64,000 nucleotides of DNA from Candidatus Yaniella excrementavium. GTDB lineage: Bacteria > Actinomycetota > Actinomycetes > Actinomycetales > Micrococcaceae. The position numbers were made by a program, and so were the translations under genes. Below are positions 33,875 to 42,809 of the stretch, in pieces. The notes beneath the pieces are model-generated. The model saw only the letters and a program-made list of their open reading frames with translations. It ran no database searches and had not been told where the DNA came from. The stretch is from contig DXCT01000054.1 of assembly GCA_019115865.1 (NCBI GenBank), positions 29,848 through 93,847 on the forward strand, read 5' to 3'. Within the stretch, counting starts at the first letter, position 1. Every line of letters begins with the position of its first letter.

Positions 33875-34078
33875 CTACGAATAGGATGAGTCCTCGTCGT
33901 ACCCATCATCGTAGGGGTCATATTTTTCCGCGTATTCGGCGTACTCGTCGTGCTCGTCCTGATTGGGTTTCTTTGCGGATAGCTCTCGCTCTAATGCTGC
34001 CAAATCGGTAGCTGGCGAGAAGTACTTCATGTCCCGTGCCTGACGGGTTGCCTTTGCCTTTTGACGGCCGCGCCCCAT
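33875..34078 (-). CDS. DUF3073 domain-containing protein
   Basis: This 67-aa protein begins MGRGRQKAKATRQARDMKYFSP, the conserved DUF3073 start found across Actinomycetota, and continues with TDLAALERELS. The C-terminus is very acidic and tyrosine-rich (DEYAEYAEKYDPYDDGYDED). Its function is unknown; the strong conservation and basic N-terminus suggest a nucleic-acid or ribosome-associated role, but that is a guess. Upstream of the sirtuin gene on the same strand. Confidence 0.9.
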   Translation of the reverse strand: MGRGRQKAKATRQARDMKYFSPATDLAALERELSAKKPNQDEHDEYAEYAEKYDPYDDGYDEDSSYS

Positions 34079-34349
34079 GAGCGTGACCCCCTTCGCGGTC
34101 TCTGTGTCCTCAATAGCGGCAACATAAGGCCCATGCTGCCCTCGAGGTCGCTTTTGTGTAATGGTTCGTGCTTACCAGGTTAACATGTTTGAGTAGAGTT
34201 CGCCCCCTGCCAGCTAAAATATGTCTGGTAGAACCAGGGCGTTCGCTCTAGGATCAGTTAACATATCGGCAGAACCTCAATGGCACTGCGCAAAATACGT
34301 GGCCTACGAGGATGATGAATACTGCTGTCAGGAAGGATGATGGACCGGC
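34079..34349. other. Divergent intergenic region, DUF3073 / septum-formation gene
   Basis: This gap of 271 nt must hold two divergent promoters. I see no convincing hairpin, repeat or ORF; AT-rich stretches around 34175-34225 (TTAACATG, CTAAAATATG) are the likely promoter area. Confidence 0.4.
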
Positions 34350-35108
34350 ATGACCCCAGCCGATAACCACCCCAACTCGGACCCAGGGTCTCCGCTGTCA
34401 GCTGAAGACCAGGCGACACCGACTCGACGTCAACTCCGTCAGCAACAAGAGCGCCGCTCACGGCGAAACTCGTGGATCATCTTCCTGTCGGTGCTGATCG
34501 TGATTCTCGCCGTCGTCATGTTCTTTGTTTACAGTTTTAGTTCCTCAGATAACAACGGTGCTGAGCAGCCGGAAGAAACCACAACCCGCAATCCCTCTCC
34601 TGGCCTGGATGGCATTATCGCAACCAATGTTGCTCCCGAAAACTTCTTAGCCGGCGATTGCCTTGCCAATTACACCGATGCCGGAAGTCCTGCAGACATT
34701 GTCGAGTGCTCAACCCCGCATAACGCCCAACTCGTAGGGCGTCGCATGCATTCCCACGAGATGTCCTACCCGGGTGAAGAAGAACTACTCGACAGCGCTG
34801 AAACCTTCTGTGCAGACATTGCCCTGCTGGAAAACACCCAGGCCACCTACTCGATCAACACATCGCGGCCTTCCCAGTACACCTGGGAGAACGAAGACGA
34901 TCGTAGAATCGATTGCATCGTATCGACCAATGACGAAGCCAATTTCACAGAATCGCTCGTCGAAACTCCTGAAGTGGACGACCAACGATCCGAGGATGAA
35001 CAGGCTGAAAGTCCACTTGAAACCGCGGATGAGGCAGCCGCCGATGGTTCCGGAGACGACGCAGAAACTGCATCACCCACCGAGGAAACCACCGACGACG
35101 CGTCCTAG
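34350..35108 (+). CDS. Septum formation family membrane protein
   Basis: The 252-aa protein has a basic cytoplasmic N-terminus (RRQLRQQQERRSRRNS), one transmembrane helix (WIIFLSVLIVILAVVMFFVYSF, about residues 45-66), and an extracytoplasmic domain with the pattern FLAGDCLANYTDAGSPADIVECSTPHNAQLVG, matching the 'septum formation' domain found in actinobacteria. Cysteines in GDC, VECS, TFCAD and RIDCIV could make two disulphides. The C-terminal 50 residues are acidic low complexity. The name of the domain comes from family annotation; its biochemical role is not established. GGAAGG lies 13 nt before the ATG, an unusually long spacing. Confidence 0.75.
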   Translation: MTPADNHPNSDPGSPLSAEDQATPTRRQLRQQQERRSRRNSWIIFLSVLIVILAVVMFFVYSFSSSDNNGAEQPEETTTRNPSPGLDGIIATNVAPENFLAGDCLANYTDAGSPADIVECSTPHNAQLVGRRMHSHEMSYPGEEELLDSAETFCADIALLENTQATYSINTSRPSQYTWENEDDRRIDCIVSTNDEANFTESLVETPEVDDQRSEDEQAESPLETADEAAADGSGDDAETASPTEETTDDAS

Positions 35109-35117
35109 GGTTGCATC

Positions 35118-37712
35118 CTATGAACTTTCCGGAGTTTTTGTGCCCAATACGATTCCGTCACCCTGAGCGTCAACGGTGACCGTATCGCCATCAACGACCT
35201 CGCCGGCAAGGATTTTCTTGGCCAAATTATCGCCAATTTCTCGTTGCACCAGGCGTCGTAATGGACGGGCCCCGTAGGCGGGATCGTAGCCGATCCGGGC
35301 TAACCATTCGGCTGCCGCTGGGGTCACTTCGAGGCTCAGACGACGCTGCTGCAATCGCTGGGCCAACTGTTCGATCTGCAAGTCCACAATCGAAACGAGA
35401 TCTCGGATGGTCAGCGGGTCGAAATGGATCATGTCATCGAGACGGTTGAGGAATTCCGGTTTAAACGCTGCACGGACAGCGGCATCGACCCGTGCGTGTT
35501 TATCGGCGTCCTCGAGACCGGCATCAACCAAGAACTCGGAGCCTAGGTTCGATGTCAGGATCAAAATCGTATTGCGAAAGTCCACGGTCCGACCCTGGCC
35601 GTCGGTGAGTCGACCGTCATCGAGCACCTGCAACAAGATATCGAAGATTTCTGGGTGTGCCTTCTCTACCTCATCCAACAAAATTACCGAATACGGGCGA
35701 CGACGTACGGCCTCGGTCAGTTGGCCGCCCTCGTCGTACCCGACATAGCCGGGAGGCGAACCAACCAGCCGTGCTACCGAGTGTTTTTCGGAATACTCTG
35801 ACATGTCTATGCGGACCATGGCACGGTCATCGTCGAATAAAAACTCGGCCAACGACTTTGCTAGCTCAGTTTTCCCAACACCCGTTGGCCCCAGGAACAA
35901 AAACGAACCGATCGGCCGATCAGGGTCGGAGACACCTGCACGTGAGCGCCGGACGGCATCCGATACCGTTTCAACAGCCTGACGTTGCCCAATGAGGCGA
36001 CCGGCAATCTCGTCTTCCATGTGCAACAGTTTCTCCTGCTCACTGGAAAGCATGCGTCCGGCCGGAATACCAGTCCAAGCTTCAATGACCTCGGCGATAT
36101 CTTGTGCAGAAACTTCCTCAGAGACCATCGCCTCTTCAGAACTGGCTGTGTGATCCGCAGCTTCAGCCGCGGCGAGATCCTTCTCCACTTGCGGAATTTC
36201 GCCATAGAGAATGCGTGAGGCTTCGGCAAGATCTCCGTCACGCTGAGCCCGTTCTGCAGCTGAACGCAAATTATCCAACGTGACACGCAACTCACCGGCC
36301 TGGTTGAGGGATGCCTTTTCTGCTTCCCATTTGGCCGTCATCCCTGCAAGCTCTTCTTTAGCGTCGGCGAGCTCAGCCCGCAAGGTGGCCAAACGTTCGA
36401 CCGAATCGGCATCCGTTTCGCCCTCCAGAGCCAGTTCCTCCATGGTCAACCGGTCTGCTGCACGACGAAGTTGGTCCAGTGCCTCGGGTGCAGAGTCGAT
36501 CTCCATACGCAAACGTGATGCTGCTTCATCCATCAGGTCAATGGCTTTATCGGGGAGCTGGCGGCCGGTAATATACCGATTCGACAGATTCGCGGCAGCC
36601 ACCAGTGCAGTGTCAGTGATCGCCACTTTATGGTGCGCTTCGTAGCGTTCTTTCAGACCGCGCAGAATCGCAATTGTGTCGTCTACAGATGGTTCACCCA
36701 CGTAGACCTGCTGGAAGCGACGTTCAAGAGCGGGGTCTTTTTCGATATTTTCCCGGAACTCGTCCAACGTAGTGGCGCCGATCAGTCGCAGTTGGCCGCG
36801 TGCCAGCATCGGCTTGAGCATATTTCCGGCATCCATCGAGCCTTCCGCAGCCCCTGCACCAACAACCGTATGCAGCTCATCAATAAACGTTACGATCTCA
36901 CCATCAGCTGCGGCAATTTCCTCGAGGACTGCTTTGAGTCGCTCTTCGAATTCGCCGCGGTATTTTGCACCGGCGACCATTGCGCCAAGGTCCAAGGAAA
37001 TCAGGCGTTTGCCACGTAACGATTCGGGCACATCGGAAGCAACAATCCGCTGTGCTAGCCCTTCGACGACAGCGGTCTTACCGACTCCTGGATCGCCGAT
37101 AAGTACGGGATTATTCTTCGTGCGGCGTGATAATACCTGGATCAGGCGGCGCACTTCGGCATCTCGGCCAATAACGGGGTCGAGTTTGCCAGAGGCTGCT
37201 ATCTCGGTCAGGTCGGTGCCATATTCCTCCAGCGACTGGAACGTAGCTTCGGGGTCCTGTGAAGTGACCTTCGTATCGCCGCGCACCGATTTCATCGCAG
37301 CACTGAGAGCTTCGCTGGTAGCTCCAGAGTCCCGGAGATCTTGCCCTGTCGCACCCGTGTCAGTAGCCAAGCCCAGTAACAGATGTTCGGTCGAAACGAA
37401 TTGATCCTGATTGTTCTGCGCGTGAGTTTGGGCGGCTGAAATAACCGCTAGACCTCCACGTGACAGTTGGGCTTCAGCCACTGAAGACCCTGACACTTTA
37501 GGTAGAGCGGCAATCTGACTGGACGCTGCGGTAGAGACCGCATCTGGATCAATGTTGGCGGCTTTGAGCACTGCGACCGCTACGGATTGGCGCTGGTCCA
37601 TGAGCGCCTTGAGTAAATGCGCGGGTTCGATCTGTGGGTTGCCCGCGGTGGAGGCATTCATCGCCGCAGCAGAAAGTGCCTCCTGTGATTTCGTGGTGAA
37701 TTGAGTATTCAT
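35118..37712 (-). CDS. clpB: ATP-dependent chaperone ClpB
   Basis: ClpB is a AAA+ disaggregase that works with DnaK. The 864-aa protein has an N-terminal Clp_N repeat domain ([17 protein letters not shown]), a first AAA module with Walker [14 protein letters not shown] and Walker B VTFIDELH, the coiled-coil M domain at about residues 400-530, and a second module with [12 protein letters not shown] and [13 protein letters not shown]. Length is normal. A HAIR inverted repeat 43 nt upstream of the ATG indicates HspR control, in common with the dnaK operon in this window. The ATG has AAGGAG upstream. Confidence 0.98.
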   Translation of the reverse strand: MNTQFTTKSQEALSAAAMNASTAGNPQIEPAHLLKALMDQRQSVAVAVLKAANIDPDAVSTAASSQIAALPKVSGSSVAEAQLSRGGLAVISAAQTHAQNNQDQFVSTEHLLLGLATDTGATGQDLRDSGATSEALSAAMKSVRGDTKVTSQDPEATFQSLEEYGTDLTEIAASGKLDPVIGRDAEVRRLIQVLSRRTKNNPVLIGDPGVGKTAVVEGLAQRIVASDVPESLRGKRLISLDLGAMVAGAKYRGEFEERLKAVLEEIAAADGEIVTFIDELHTVVGAGAAEGSMDAGNMLKPMLARGQLRLIGATTLDEFRENIEKDPALERRFQQVYVGEPSVDDTIAILRGLKERYEAHHKVAITDTALVAAANLSNRYITGRQLPDKAIDLMDEAASRLRMEIDSAPEALDQLRRAADRLTMEELALEGETDADSVERLATLRAELADAKEELAGMTAKWEAEKASLNQAGELRVTLDNLRSAAERAQRDGDLAEASRILYGEIPQVEKDLAAAEAADHTASSEEAMVSEEVSAQDIAEVIEAWTGIPAGRMLSSEQEKLLHMEDEIAGRLIGQRQAVETVSDAVRRSRAGVSDPDRPIGSFLFLGPTGVGKTELAKSLAEFLFDDDRAMVRIDMSEYSEKHSVARLVGSPPGYVGYDEGGQLTEAVRRRPYSVILLDEVEKAHPEIFDILLQVLDDGRLTDGQGRTVDFRNTILILTSNLGSEFLVDAGLEDADKHARVDAAVRAAFKPEFLNRLDDMIHFDPLTIRDLVSIVDLQIEQLAQRLQQRRLSLEVTPAAAEWLARIGYDPAYGARPLRRLVQREIGDNLAKKILAGEVVDGDTVTVDAQGDGIVLGTKTPESS

Positions 37713-37754
37713 CCCTACTCCTTGCTCCCGGTCTCCCGGGGCTCCAAAACTAAA

Positions 37755-37775
37755 CTTGAGTCCACTTAACTCAAC
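37755..37775 (-). promoter_or_regulatory. HAIR element (HspR operator) upstream of clpB
   Basis: CTTGAGT-CCACTTA-ACTCAAC matches the HAIR consensus CTTGAGT-N7-ACTCAAG except for the last base. On the clpB strand, TTGAGT within it could act as a -35 element with TAGTTT 16 nt later, so HspR binding would block the polymerase. Confidence 0.82.
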
Positions 37776-37817
37776 CCATTTTTGGTCAGGAATATTCCCT
37801 CATCTGATGCAGGCATA

Positions 37818-38627
37818 TTAGTCAGCTGTTGGTTCGTCCGAAGTCTGTGCATCGGAGTCTTCGTCCTGGGGACTCGGTGATGCACTCGCCTCATCCTGGA
37901 AGGTCTCTTGCAGCTTCTCTGCTTGCGCCCCAAACATTTCTTGCGCCTGCTCCATCGAGACTTGTTCAGCGCTCATATACGCGTGATACGTACCGTTGAC
38001 CGATGACCCACCCACGGCCAACGTCTCCGTTTCTTGGCCGTCAAAGATTTCCAAGTGCAGCGCATCCAAGCCCGGAACTTTAGTAAAGACTGCCTCGGCA
38101 TCCTCAACCTCGTCAGAGGTCAACGTGTCACAGGCGTTGGGTATCTGACGGTAAATAGACATCGGTTCATCCGAGTTCACGGTTTCAAAGATCAAAGTTT
38201 GCGCGGAGGCTTCGGTCGCCTCGGGGCTTTGCTCAGCGTCACCATTACTTGGGGGCACCTCTTTGACGAACTTCGCGGAAATTCCGGCAACGGCCGGACC
38301 ACTATAGGAGTTGAGCTCATCAAGTAGCTCTTCACACTCCCCCGTCGGATTGAAGTCGCTAAGCGTCAAATACATGCTCACCGGCTCATCCACGAAGCCT
38401 TCTACGGGGGGATCCTCCGGAGCGCCCATCAGCTCAGCATCGGTCACAAGAGCTTGTGCGTACTGGTCAAGGTCGACAGAGGGAGCTGTTGGAGACGCCG
38501 TTGATGTGGCATCCTCCTGGGGATCAACGTCCTGTTCGTCGGTACCCTGGCCCGAGCATCCAAGAAGCACTATGCTGCCGGCAGCGACCAGGGCCGCCAT
38601 CTGAAAAGCTTTGCGTTTTACTACCAT
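37818..38627 (-). CDS. Predicted lipoprotein, unknown function
   Basis: From ATG 38627 the protein has 269 aa with a lipoprotein signal: MVVKRKAFQMAALVAAGSIVLLGCSGQ, where LLGC is the lipobox. A Thr/Ser/Asp-rich linker follows, then a domain with two cysteines (GECEELL and NACDTL) that probably form a disulphide. The C-terminus is acidic and low in complexity (PQDEDSDAQTSDE). I do not recognise the family. It is expected on the outer face of the membrane. The track's start lies 12 codons upstream. It is divergent from the YihY gene, with 53 nt between the starts. Confidence 0.78.
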   Translation of the reverse strand: MVVKRKAFQMAALVAAGSIVLLGCSGQGTDEQDVDPQEDATSTASPTAPSVDLDQYAQALVTDAELMGAPEDPPVEGFVDEPVSMYLTLSDFNPTGECEELLDELNSYSGPAVAGISAKFVKEVPPSNGDAEQSPEATEASAQTLIFETVNSDEPMSIYRQIPNACDTLTSDEVEDAEAVFTKVPGLDALHLEIFDGQETETLAVGGSSVNGTYHAYMSAEQVSMEQAQEMFGAQAEKLQETFQDEASASPSPQDEDSDAQTSDEPTAD

Positions 38628-38680
38628 CACACCTCTACGATACGACCAATCTGTGCCAACCAACAGCTAAGCTCGAATGT

Positions 38681-39931
38681 ATGTCAAACCGCGCCGCCGA
38701 CTCCAATAGCCCGCAAACGCCGTCCAACCCCGAGACGACAGCGGAGACTCCCGGGCGAAGACCTCAGTCGTTGGCCCGGCGCGCCGCCAGCACGGCGATA
38801 CCAAACATTGCAGCCCAGCGCCCACAACGGACCTACTACACGCCGCGACCTACACTGTGGTTCGTCATTCGCCGCACCTGGGGTCGAGTAATTGCAATGC
38901 AGGTGTGGGATATCGCCGCCACAATGACGTTTTACCTCGTACTGTCACTGTTACCCGCGCTCATTGCGCTGACTTCCATCGTGACACTGATCGACTTCAC
39001 CGAAGAAACCATCTGGACCATCGCAGAATTGCTCAACGACCTCATTCCCGCAATTGAGGCTTCCACAGTGGTCGCCACACTTTTGAACCTGGTCGAGACC
39101 CCCGGAGGCGTCACCGCACTCACGTTGGGACTCATCGGGTCCCTATATTCGGCGTCCAATGTCGTTGCGGCGTTTCATCGGGCCATGAACCGACTCTACG
39201 ACACACGTGAAGGCCGACCATTCATCTACTTCCGCCTCGTGGTGTTTCTTGAAACGCTCGTGTTACTGATCGCTTCTTTAGCGCTAGTGCTGTTGGTCGT
39301 GCTGGGCGGTGACTTCTCGGTGCGCTTAGGCCAAGCCCTCGGCCTCACCCAAGAAACGGTGGCGACTTGGAATCTATTGAAGTGGCCCCTGATCCTCTTG
39401 GTTCTTACGTTCCTCGTCTCCCAGGCATTCTATCGCGGCCCCAATATCCTTCGACCGCGCTACCGCATTGTCACAACTGGGGCGACCTTCGCCGTCGTCA
39501 TTCTCTTCTCGGCACTGGTCCTGACAGGCTGGCTGTTAGAACGAGTCAGCATTTTCGAACGACTCTTCACAACCGTCAATGGCATTTTGTACGTCATCTT
39601 GATGATCTGGATCGCATTCATTGTGATGCTTGCAGCAGCAGCCTGGGACGCTGAGATGCTGCGTGCCCGGCAGTTGGCGTCCGGCTACCCCGCAGGTCAA
39701 GAACTGCAATTGGCAACCGAACATACATGGGTGCTGCGCAAACTCGACGCCGAATCAGCCAATCGACGCAGGATCTCCGCGATCGTCGTCGACAACTACC
39801 ACGACGCCGAACCCGTCACGACACCAAAAACAGCGCAGTTGAGCGAAGCGAACTCAATTTGGGCCATAAAAGAACCCGGCTACCGACCGTCAACGGGAAC
39901 CCCATTTCATGGGGAACGTCACAGCGGGTAA
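38681..39931 (+). CDS. YihY/BrkB family membrane protein
   Basis: The 416-aa protein has a long Pro/Thr-rich cytoplasmic N-terminus, then the YihY (PF03631) core with about six transmembrane helices. Family features include VWDIAATMTFYLVLSLLPALIALTS, LGLIGSLYSASNVVAAFHRAMNRLYD and KWPLILLVLTFLVSQAFYRGPN. Function of the family is unsettled; it was once called RNase BN in error. I take ATG 38681 because the upstream portion of the track ORF is the antisense shadow of the lipoprotein gene. Confidence 0.88.
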   Translation: MSNRAADSNSPQTPSNPETTAETPGRRPQSLARRAASTAIPNIAAQRPQRTYYTPRPTLWFVIRRTWGRVIAMQVWDIAATMTFYLVLSLLPALIALTSIVTLIDFTEETIWTIAELLNDLIPAIEASTVVATLLNLVETPGGVTALTLGLIGSLYSASNVVAAFHRAMNRLYDTREGRPFIYFRLVVFLETLVLLIASLALVLLVVLGGDFSVRLGQALGLTQETVATWNLLKWPLILLVLTFLVSQAFYRGPNILRPRYRIVTTGATFAVVILFSALVLTGWLLERVSIFERLFTTVNGILYVILMIWIAFIVMLAAAAWDAEMLRARQLASGYPAGQELQLATEHTWVLRKLDAESANRRRISAIVVDNYHDAEPVTTPKTAQLSEANSIWAIKEPGYRPSTGTPFHGERHSG

Positions 39932-39961
39932 CCGGGTCTATGCTTGCACTAGCAGCCTGCC

Positions 39962-40567
39962 CTAGGCCGCCTTCTGAGCTTCTTTCCGCGCGGAACGGGC
40001 AGCCTTGCGGGCGGCTTTACGTTCTTCACGAGCAGCTTCGGCGGCATCATGCAGCACCTTCTGCTGTTCGTCGCGTGCAGAATGGATCGCTTCAACTTTC
40101 TGATCCTTGGCGTCATGAATCTTGGCTACACGACGTTTCGCGGCTTTCTTGCGACGTCCTGTGGTGTTGACCGCCGAATCGACGATCACGCTCAGGCCTG
40201 CGCCCAACATCCAAACGTCCTTGGCCACAGCAGTTCCATCCGAACTTGGACGAACGCCGTCTTCCTGCGTCATGCCCGGAGTGTTCAGGTACATGTTGAG
40301 CAATCCGGCAGAAAACGCACTCAGCGCCGAACCAGCCAACCAGCCTGGAACTTTTGGAATCAACTGTGCGGCGCCAACACCAATTTCGGTAAAAGCAATA
40401 AACCGACGGAATGCGGCGGGCGACATATCGGCCAATACGGGGACACCGTTTGCTGCCATTTGCTGCAAACCTTCAGCATCTTCATCCGAGAGGCTGAGCT
40501 TTCCGATACCGGAATTCAGTACGAAAGCACCGGTGGTCAAACGTAGCGGCAACTGAGCCAAGCTCAT
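39962..40567 (-). CDS. DoxX-like membrane protein with charged C-terminal tail
   Basis: From ATG 40567 (GGAAG upstream) the protein has 201 aa. The first 130 residues have a DoxX-like arrangement of hydrophobic segments: LPLRLTTGAFVLNSGIGKLS, FIAFTEIGVGAAQLIPKVPG, LAGSALSAFSAGLLNMYL and KDVWMLGAGLSVIVDSAV. The C-terminal 65 residues are a highly charged, probably helical tail rich in Arg/Lys/Ala (EERKAARKAARSARKEAQKAA). The role is unknown. The track frame starts 54 codons upstream without support. Confidence 0.75.
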   Translation of the reverse strand: MSLAQLPLRLTTGAFVLNSGIGKLSLSDEDAEGLQQMAANGVPVLADMSPAAFRRFIAFTEIGVGAAQLIPKVPGWLAGSALSAFSAGLLNMYLNTPGMTQEDGVRPSSDGTAVAKDVWMLGAGLSVIVDSAVNTTGRRKKAAKRRVAKIHDAKDQKVEAIHSARDEQQKVLHDAAEAAREERKAARKAARSARKEAQKAA

Positions 40568-40773
40568 AAGTCTTCCTTCCATTCGGGACTCGTTATCCTT
40601 AACTGTAATACTTCTAGCGTCAATTCCAATACGTTCTACGTGCGCTGTGCTTCCGCGATACCTTGCTGAACAGGTGTGCACCGTAATTCGTGGGTCCAAC
40701 AACCTTGCACTACGATGGGCATGCACCACGAATCACATCTCAACCACCACCACAACACCGAGAAAACTCAACT

Positions 40774-41673
40774 ATGTCTGCTAATACACACTCTGATCAT
40801 CCCGAAGACGACACCGATACCTCGGTGCCTTCGGGCTACCGCAAAATTCAAACCGCCCAAGGTACAAAGATTGTGCGCGAAGGCCCGGTGTCCTTCGTGC
40901 GTCGTGAACTGTCTATGTCGCCTAACAGGCAGCGTCTGTGGGAAGATCATATGGGCACCACCATTTTGCCTGTGACCAGGTCGTTCGCAGATACCTCGGT
41001 AGCCCCGGAATCACATCTGGACATCGCTGAGGTATGGCAACAGGATGCACCCCTGATCGTCGATATCGGCGTCGGCCACGGCGAATCCACCTACGCCGGA
41101 GCAATCGAGCATCCTGATAAAAACTTTCTGGCTGTGGAAGTGTACCGCCCCGGCCTAGCGAAATTACTCAACCGGATAGACGCTGAAAACGTCACCAACA
41201 TACGACTCGTCGAAGCGAATGCGCCGGAAGTTTTGGACCACATGCTGGGCGCTGGAACCGTCAGCGAGGTATGGGTCTTCTTTTCTGACCCTTGGCCCAA
41301 GAATCGCTATCACAAGCGCCGGCTCATCCAATCCAAATTCCTCGACCGCGTGGCTCGAGTCCTGACCCACGACGGCGTACTTCGGCTGGCTACCGATTGG
41401 TCACACTATGCACACCAAATGCGCGCAACGCTCGACGAACATCCAGCATTCAAGAACATACATGCTGGCCGACTAGCAGGCGAAAACTCACCGCTTACGT
41501 TGGCACGAGCCCGAGGCACCGATGATGGCAACCCGCAACCATGGTCGGACGCGTTGGATTCAATTGGCGGTTGGGCACCTCGTTTTACCACTCGCCCGGT
41601 CACAAGTTTCGAAGCAAAAGCACAGCGGGCCGGCCGCTACATATTCGACCTTGCCTACCGGCTAAGCTCCTAA
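40774..41673 (+). CDS. trmB: tRNA (guanine-N7-)-methyltransferase TrmB
   Basis: TrmB methylates G46 of tRNA. The 299-aa protein from ATG 40774 has the SAM-binding motif LIVDIGVGHGESTY, then FLAVEVYRPGLAKLL, and the family signature VFFSDPWPKNRYHKRRLIQ. A variable N-terminal extension of about 70 residues (MSANTHSDHPEDDTDT) is common in actinobacterial TrmB. The usual E/D-I-GxG reads DIGVGHG. The stop overlaps that of the convergent glycerate kinase by 4 nt. The track starts 28 codons earlier without a clear ribosome binding site. Confidence 0.93.
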   Translation: MSANTHSDHPEDDTDTSVPSGYRKIQTAQGTKIVREGPVSFVRRELSMSPNRQRLWEDHMGTTILPVTRSFADTSVAPESHLDIAEVWQQDAPLIVDIGVGHGESTYAGAIEHPDKNFLAVEVYRPGLAKLLNRIDAENVTNIRLVEANAPEVLDHMLGAGTVSEVWVFFSDPWPKNRYHKRRLIQSKFLDRVARVLTHDGVLRLATDWSHYAHQMRATLDEHPAFKNIHAGRLAGENSPLTLARARGTDDGNPQPWSDALDSIGGWAPRFTTRPVTSFEAKAQRAGRYIFDLAYRLSS

Positions 41674-42809
41674 CGTCGTGTCAAACCAGCCGCCAACCAG
41701 GTGCGCAGAATATTCTCGGCAGTTGCCGCCAAATTCTCCGCGGTCTCGGCAAAAGCTGCTTCCAGACTCTGAGGTTTGGGTGTAATACCAAAGACAGCGG
41801 TGATCCCATAGTCGTAACTGGTAGCGGCTCCCTCGCCCACAGAGCCCACGACGGCGATCACCGGTTTATCGGTTCGACGCGCGACGCCCACGGGTACTTT
41901 GCCAGCAAGCGATTGACCATCTAGCTGCCCTTCGCCGGTGAGTATCAGATCGGCATGTGTGGCCAGCTCATCGAAACCCACCGCATCCAGTACCGCATCG
42001 ATTCCGGGACGCAGCTGGGCGGCAAAAAACGCATACATGCCCGCGGCAAATCCACCGGCGGCTCCCGCCCCGGCAACGGTGGTGACGTCCACTCCAAGAT
42101 CCCGGGCAATGATGGTTGCAGCGTGTGCCGCGCCGGACTCTAAGCGTTGCACCATGGCCGGGTCGGCACCTTTCTGCGGCGCAAAGATCCTCGCGGCTCC
42201 GTTATCCCCCAGCAGGGGATTGTCGATATCGGTCATGACAGTGATCTCCGCCGGACGCCGCAGTTGCGAGACGTCGATGGAGGCGATGTTTTCTAAGGTT
42301 GCCCCCGTTGGGACGAATGTTTGACCGGCGTTGTCATAAAATATTGCACCGCAGGCAGCCGCGGCACCACAGCCAAGATCATTCGTGGCTGACCCGCCGG
42401 CCCCAATGATCAGGTTCTGAGCACCCAAGTGATCGATGAGCTCGCCCACCCCATACGTTGTGGTGGTTTCTGGATTGGGCTGGGTGGTCAGCGGAAGCCC
42501 CGCCGCGGCAGCCATCTCAATGACGGCGCCGTCAGGCAACTGGCCGTATACAGCAGTAACTGGTCGATGTTCTGGCCCGGTTACCTCCAGTTGGCGCCGT
42601 TCACCATTGGCTGCGGCCACCAGGGCATCCACGGTGCCCTCTCCGCCGTCGGCCATCGGAATGGCGGTCAGATGAGCATTCGGATCAGCTCGGCGAATCC
42701 CTTCGGCCAAGGCGCGAGCAACTTCGATGGAGCTCAGCGAGCCCTTATACGAATCGGGCACAAGCAAAATATTCAGCGGTCTAGTCATGGAGCTGGAATG
42801 AGTGGTCAT
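41670..42809 (-). CDS. Glycerate kinase
   Basis: The 379-aa protein is a GK-I type glycerate kinase (PF02595). It has the start LNILLVPDSYKGSLSSIEVA, IPMADGGEGTVDALV, IIGAGGSATNDLGCGAAAACGA and DLILTGEGQLDGQSLAGKVP. It phosphorylates D-glycerate, to 2- or 3-phosphoglycerate. The ATG 42809 overlaps the stop of the GntP permease as ATGA; ATG 42788 is a possible alternative. The linkage to a GntP transporter suggests the pair takes up and uses glycerate or a related sugar acid. Confidence 0.92.
   Translation of the reverse strand: MTTHSSSMTRPLNILLVPDSYKGSLSSIEVARALAEGIRRADPNAHLTAIPMADGGEGTVDALVAAANGERRQLEVTGPEHRPVTAVYGQLPDGAVIEMAAAAGLPLTTQPNPETTTTYGVGELIDHLGAQNLIIGAGGSATNDLGCGAAAACGAIFYDNAGQTFVPTGATLENIASIDVSQLRRPAEITVMTDIDNPLLGDNGAARIFAPQKGADPAMVQRLESGAAHAATIIARDLGVDVTTVAGAGAAGGFAAGMYAFFAAQLRPGIDAVLDAVGFDELATHADLILTGEGQLDGQSLAGKVPVGVARRTDKPVIAVVGSVGEGAATSYDYGITAVFGITPKPQSLEAAFAETAENLAATAENILRTWLAAGLTRR

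Noticed and set aside
36772-37404. 210-aa plus-strand ORF opposite clpB
   Set aside because: It is a Ser/Ala-rich shadow of clpB codons and has no recognisable domain.
38456-38680. N-terminal extension of the YihY track ORF
   Set aside because: It is antisense to the lipoprotein gene and has low-complexity composition; ATG 38681 is the sensible start.
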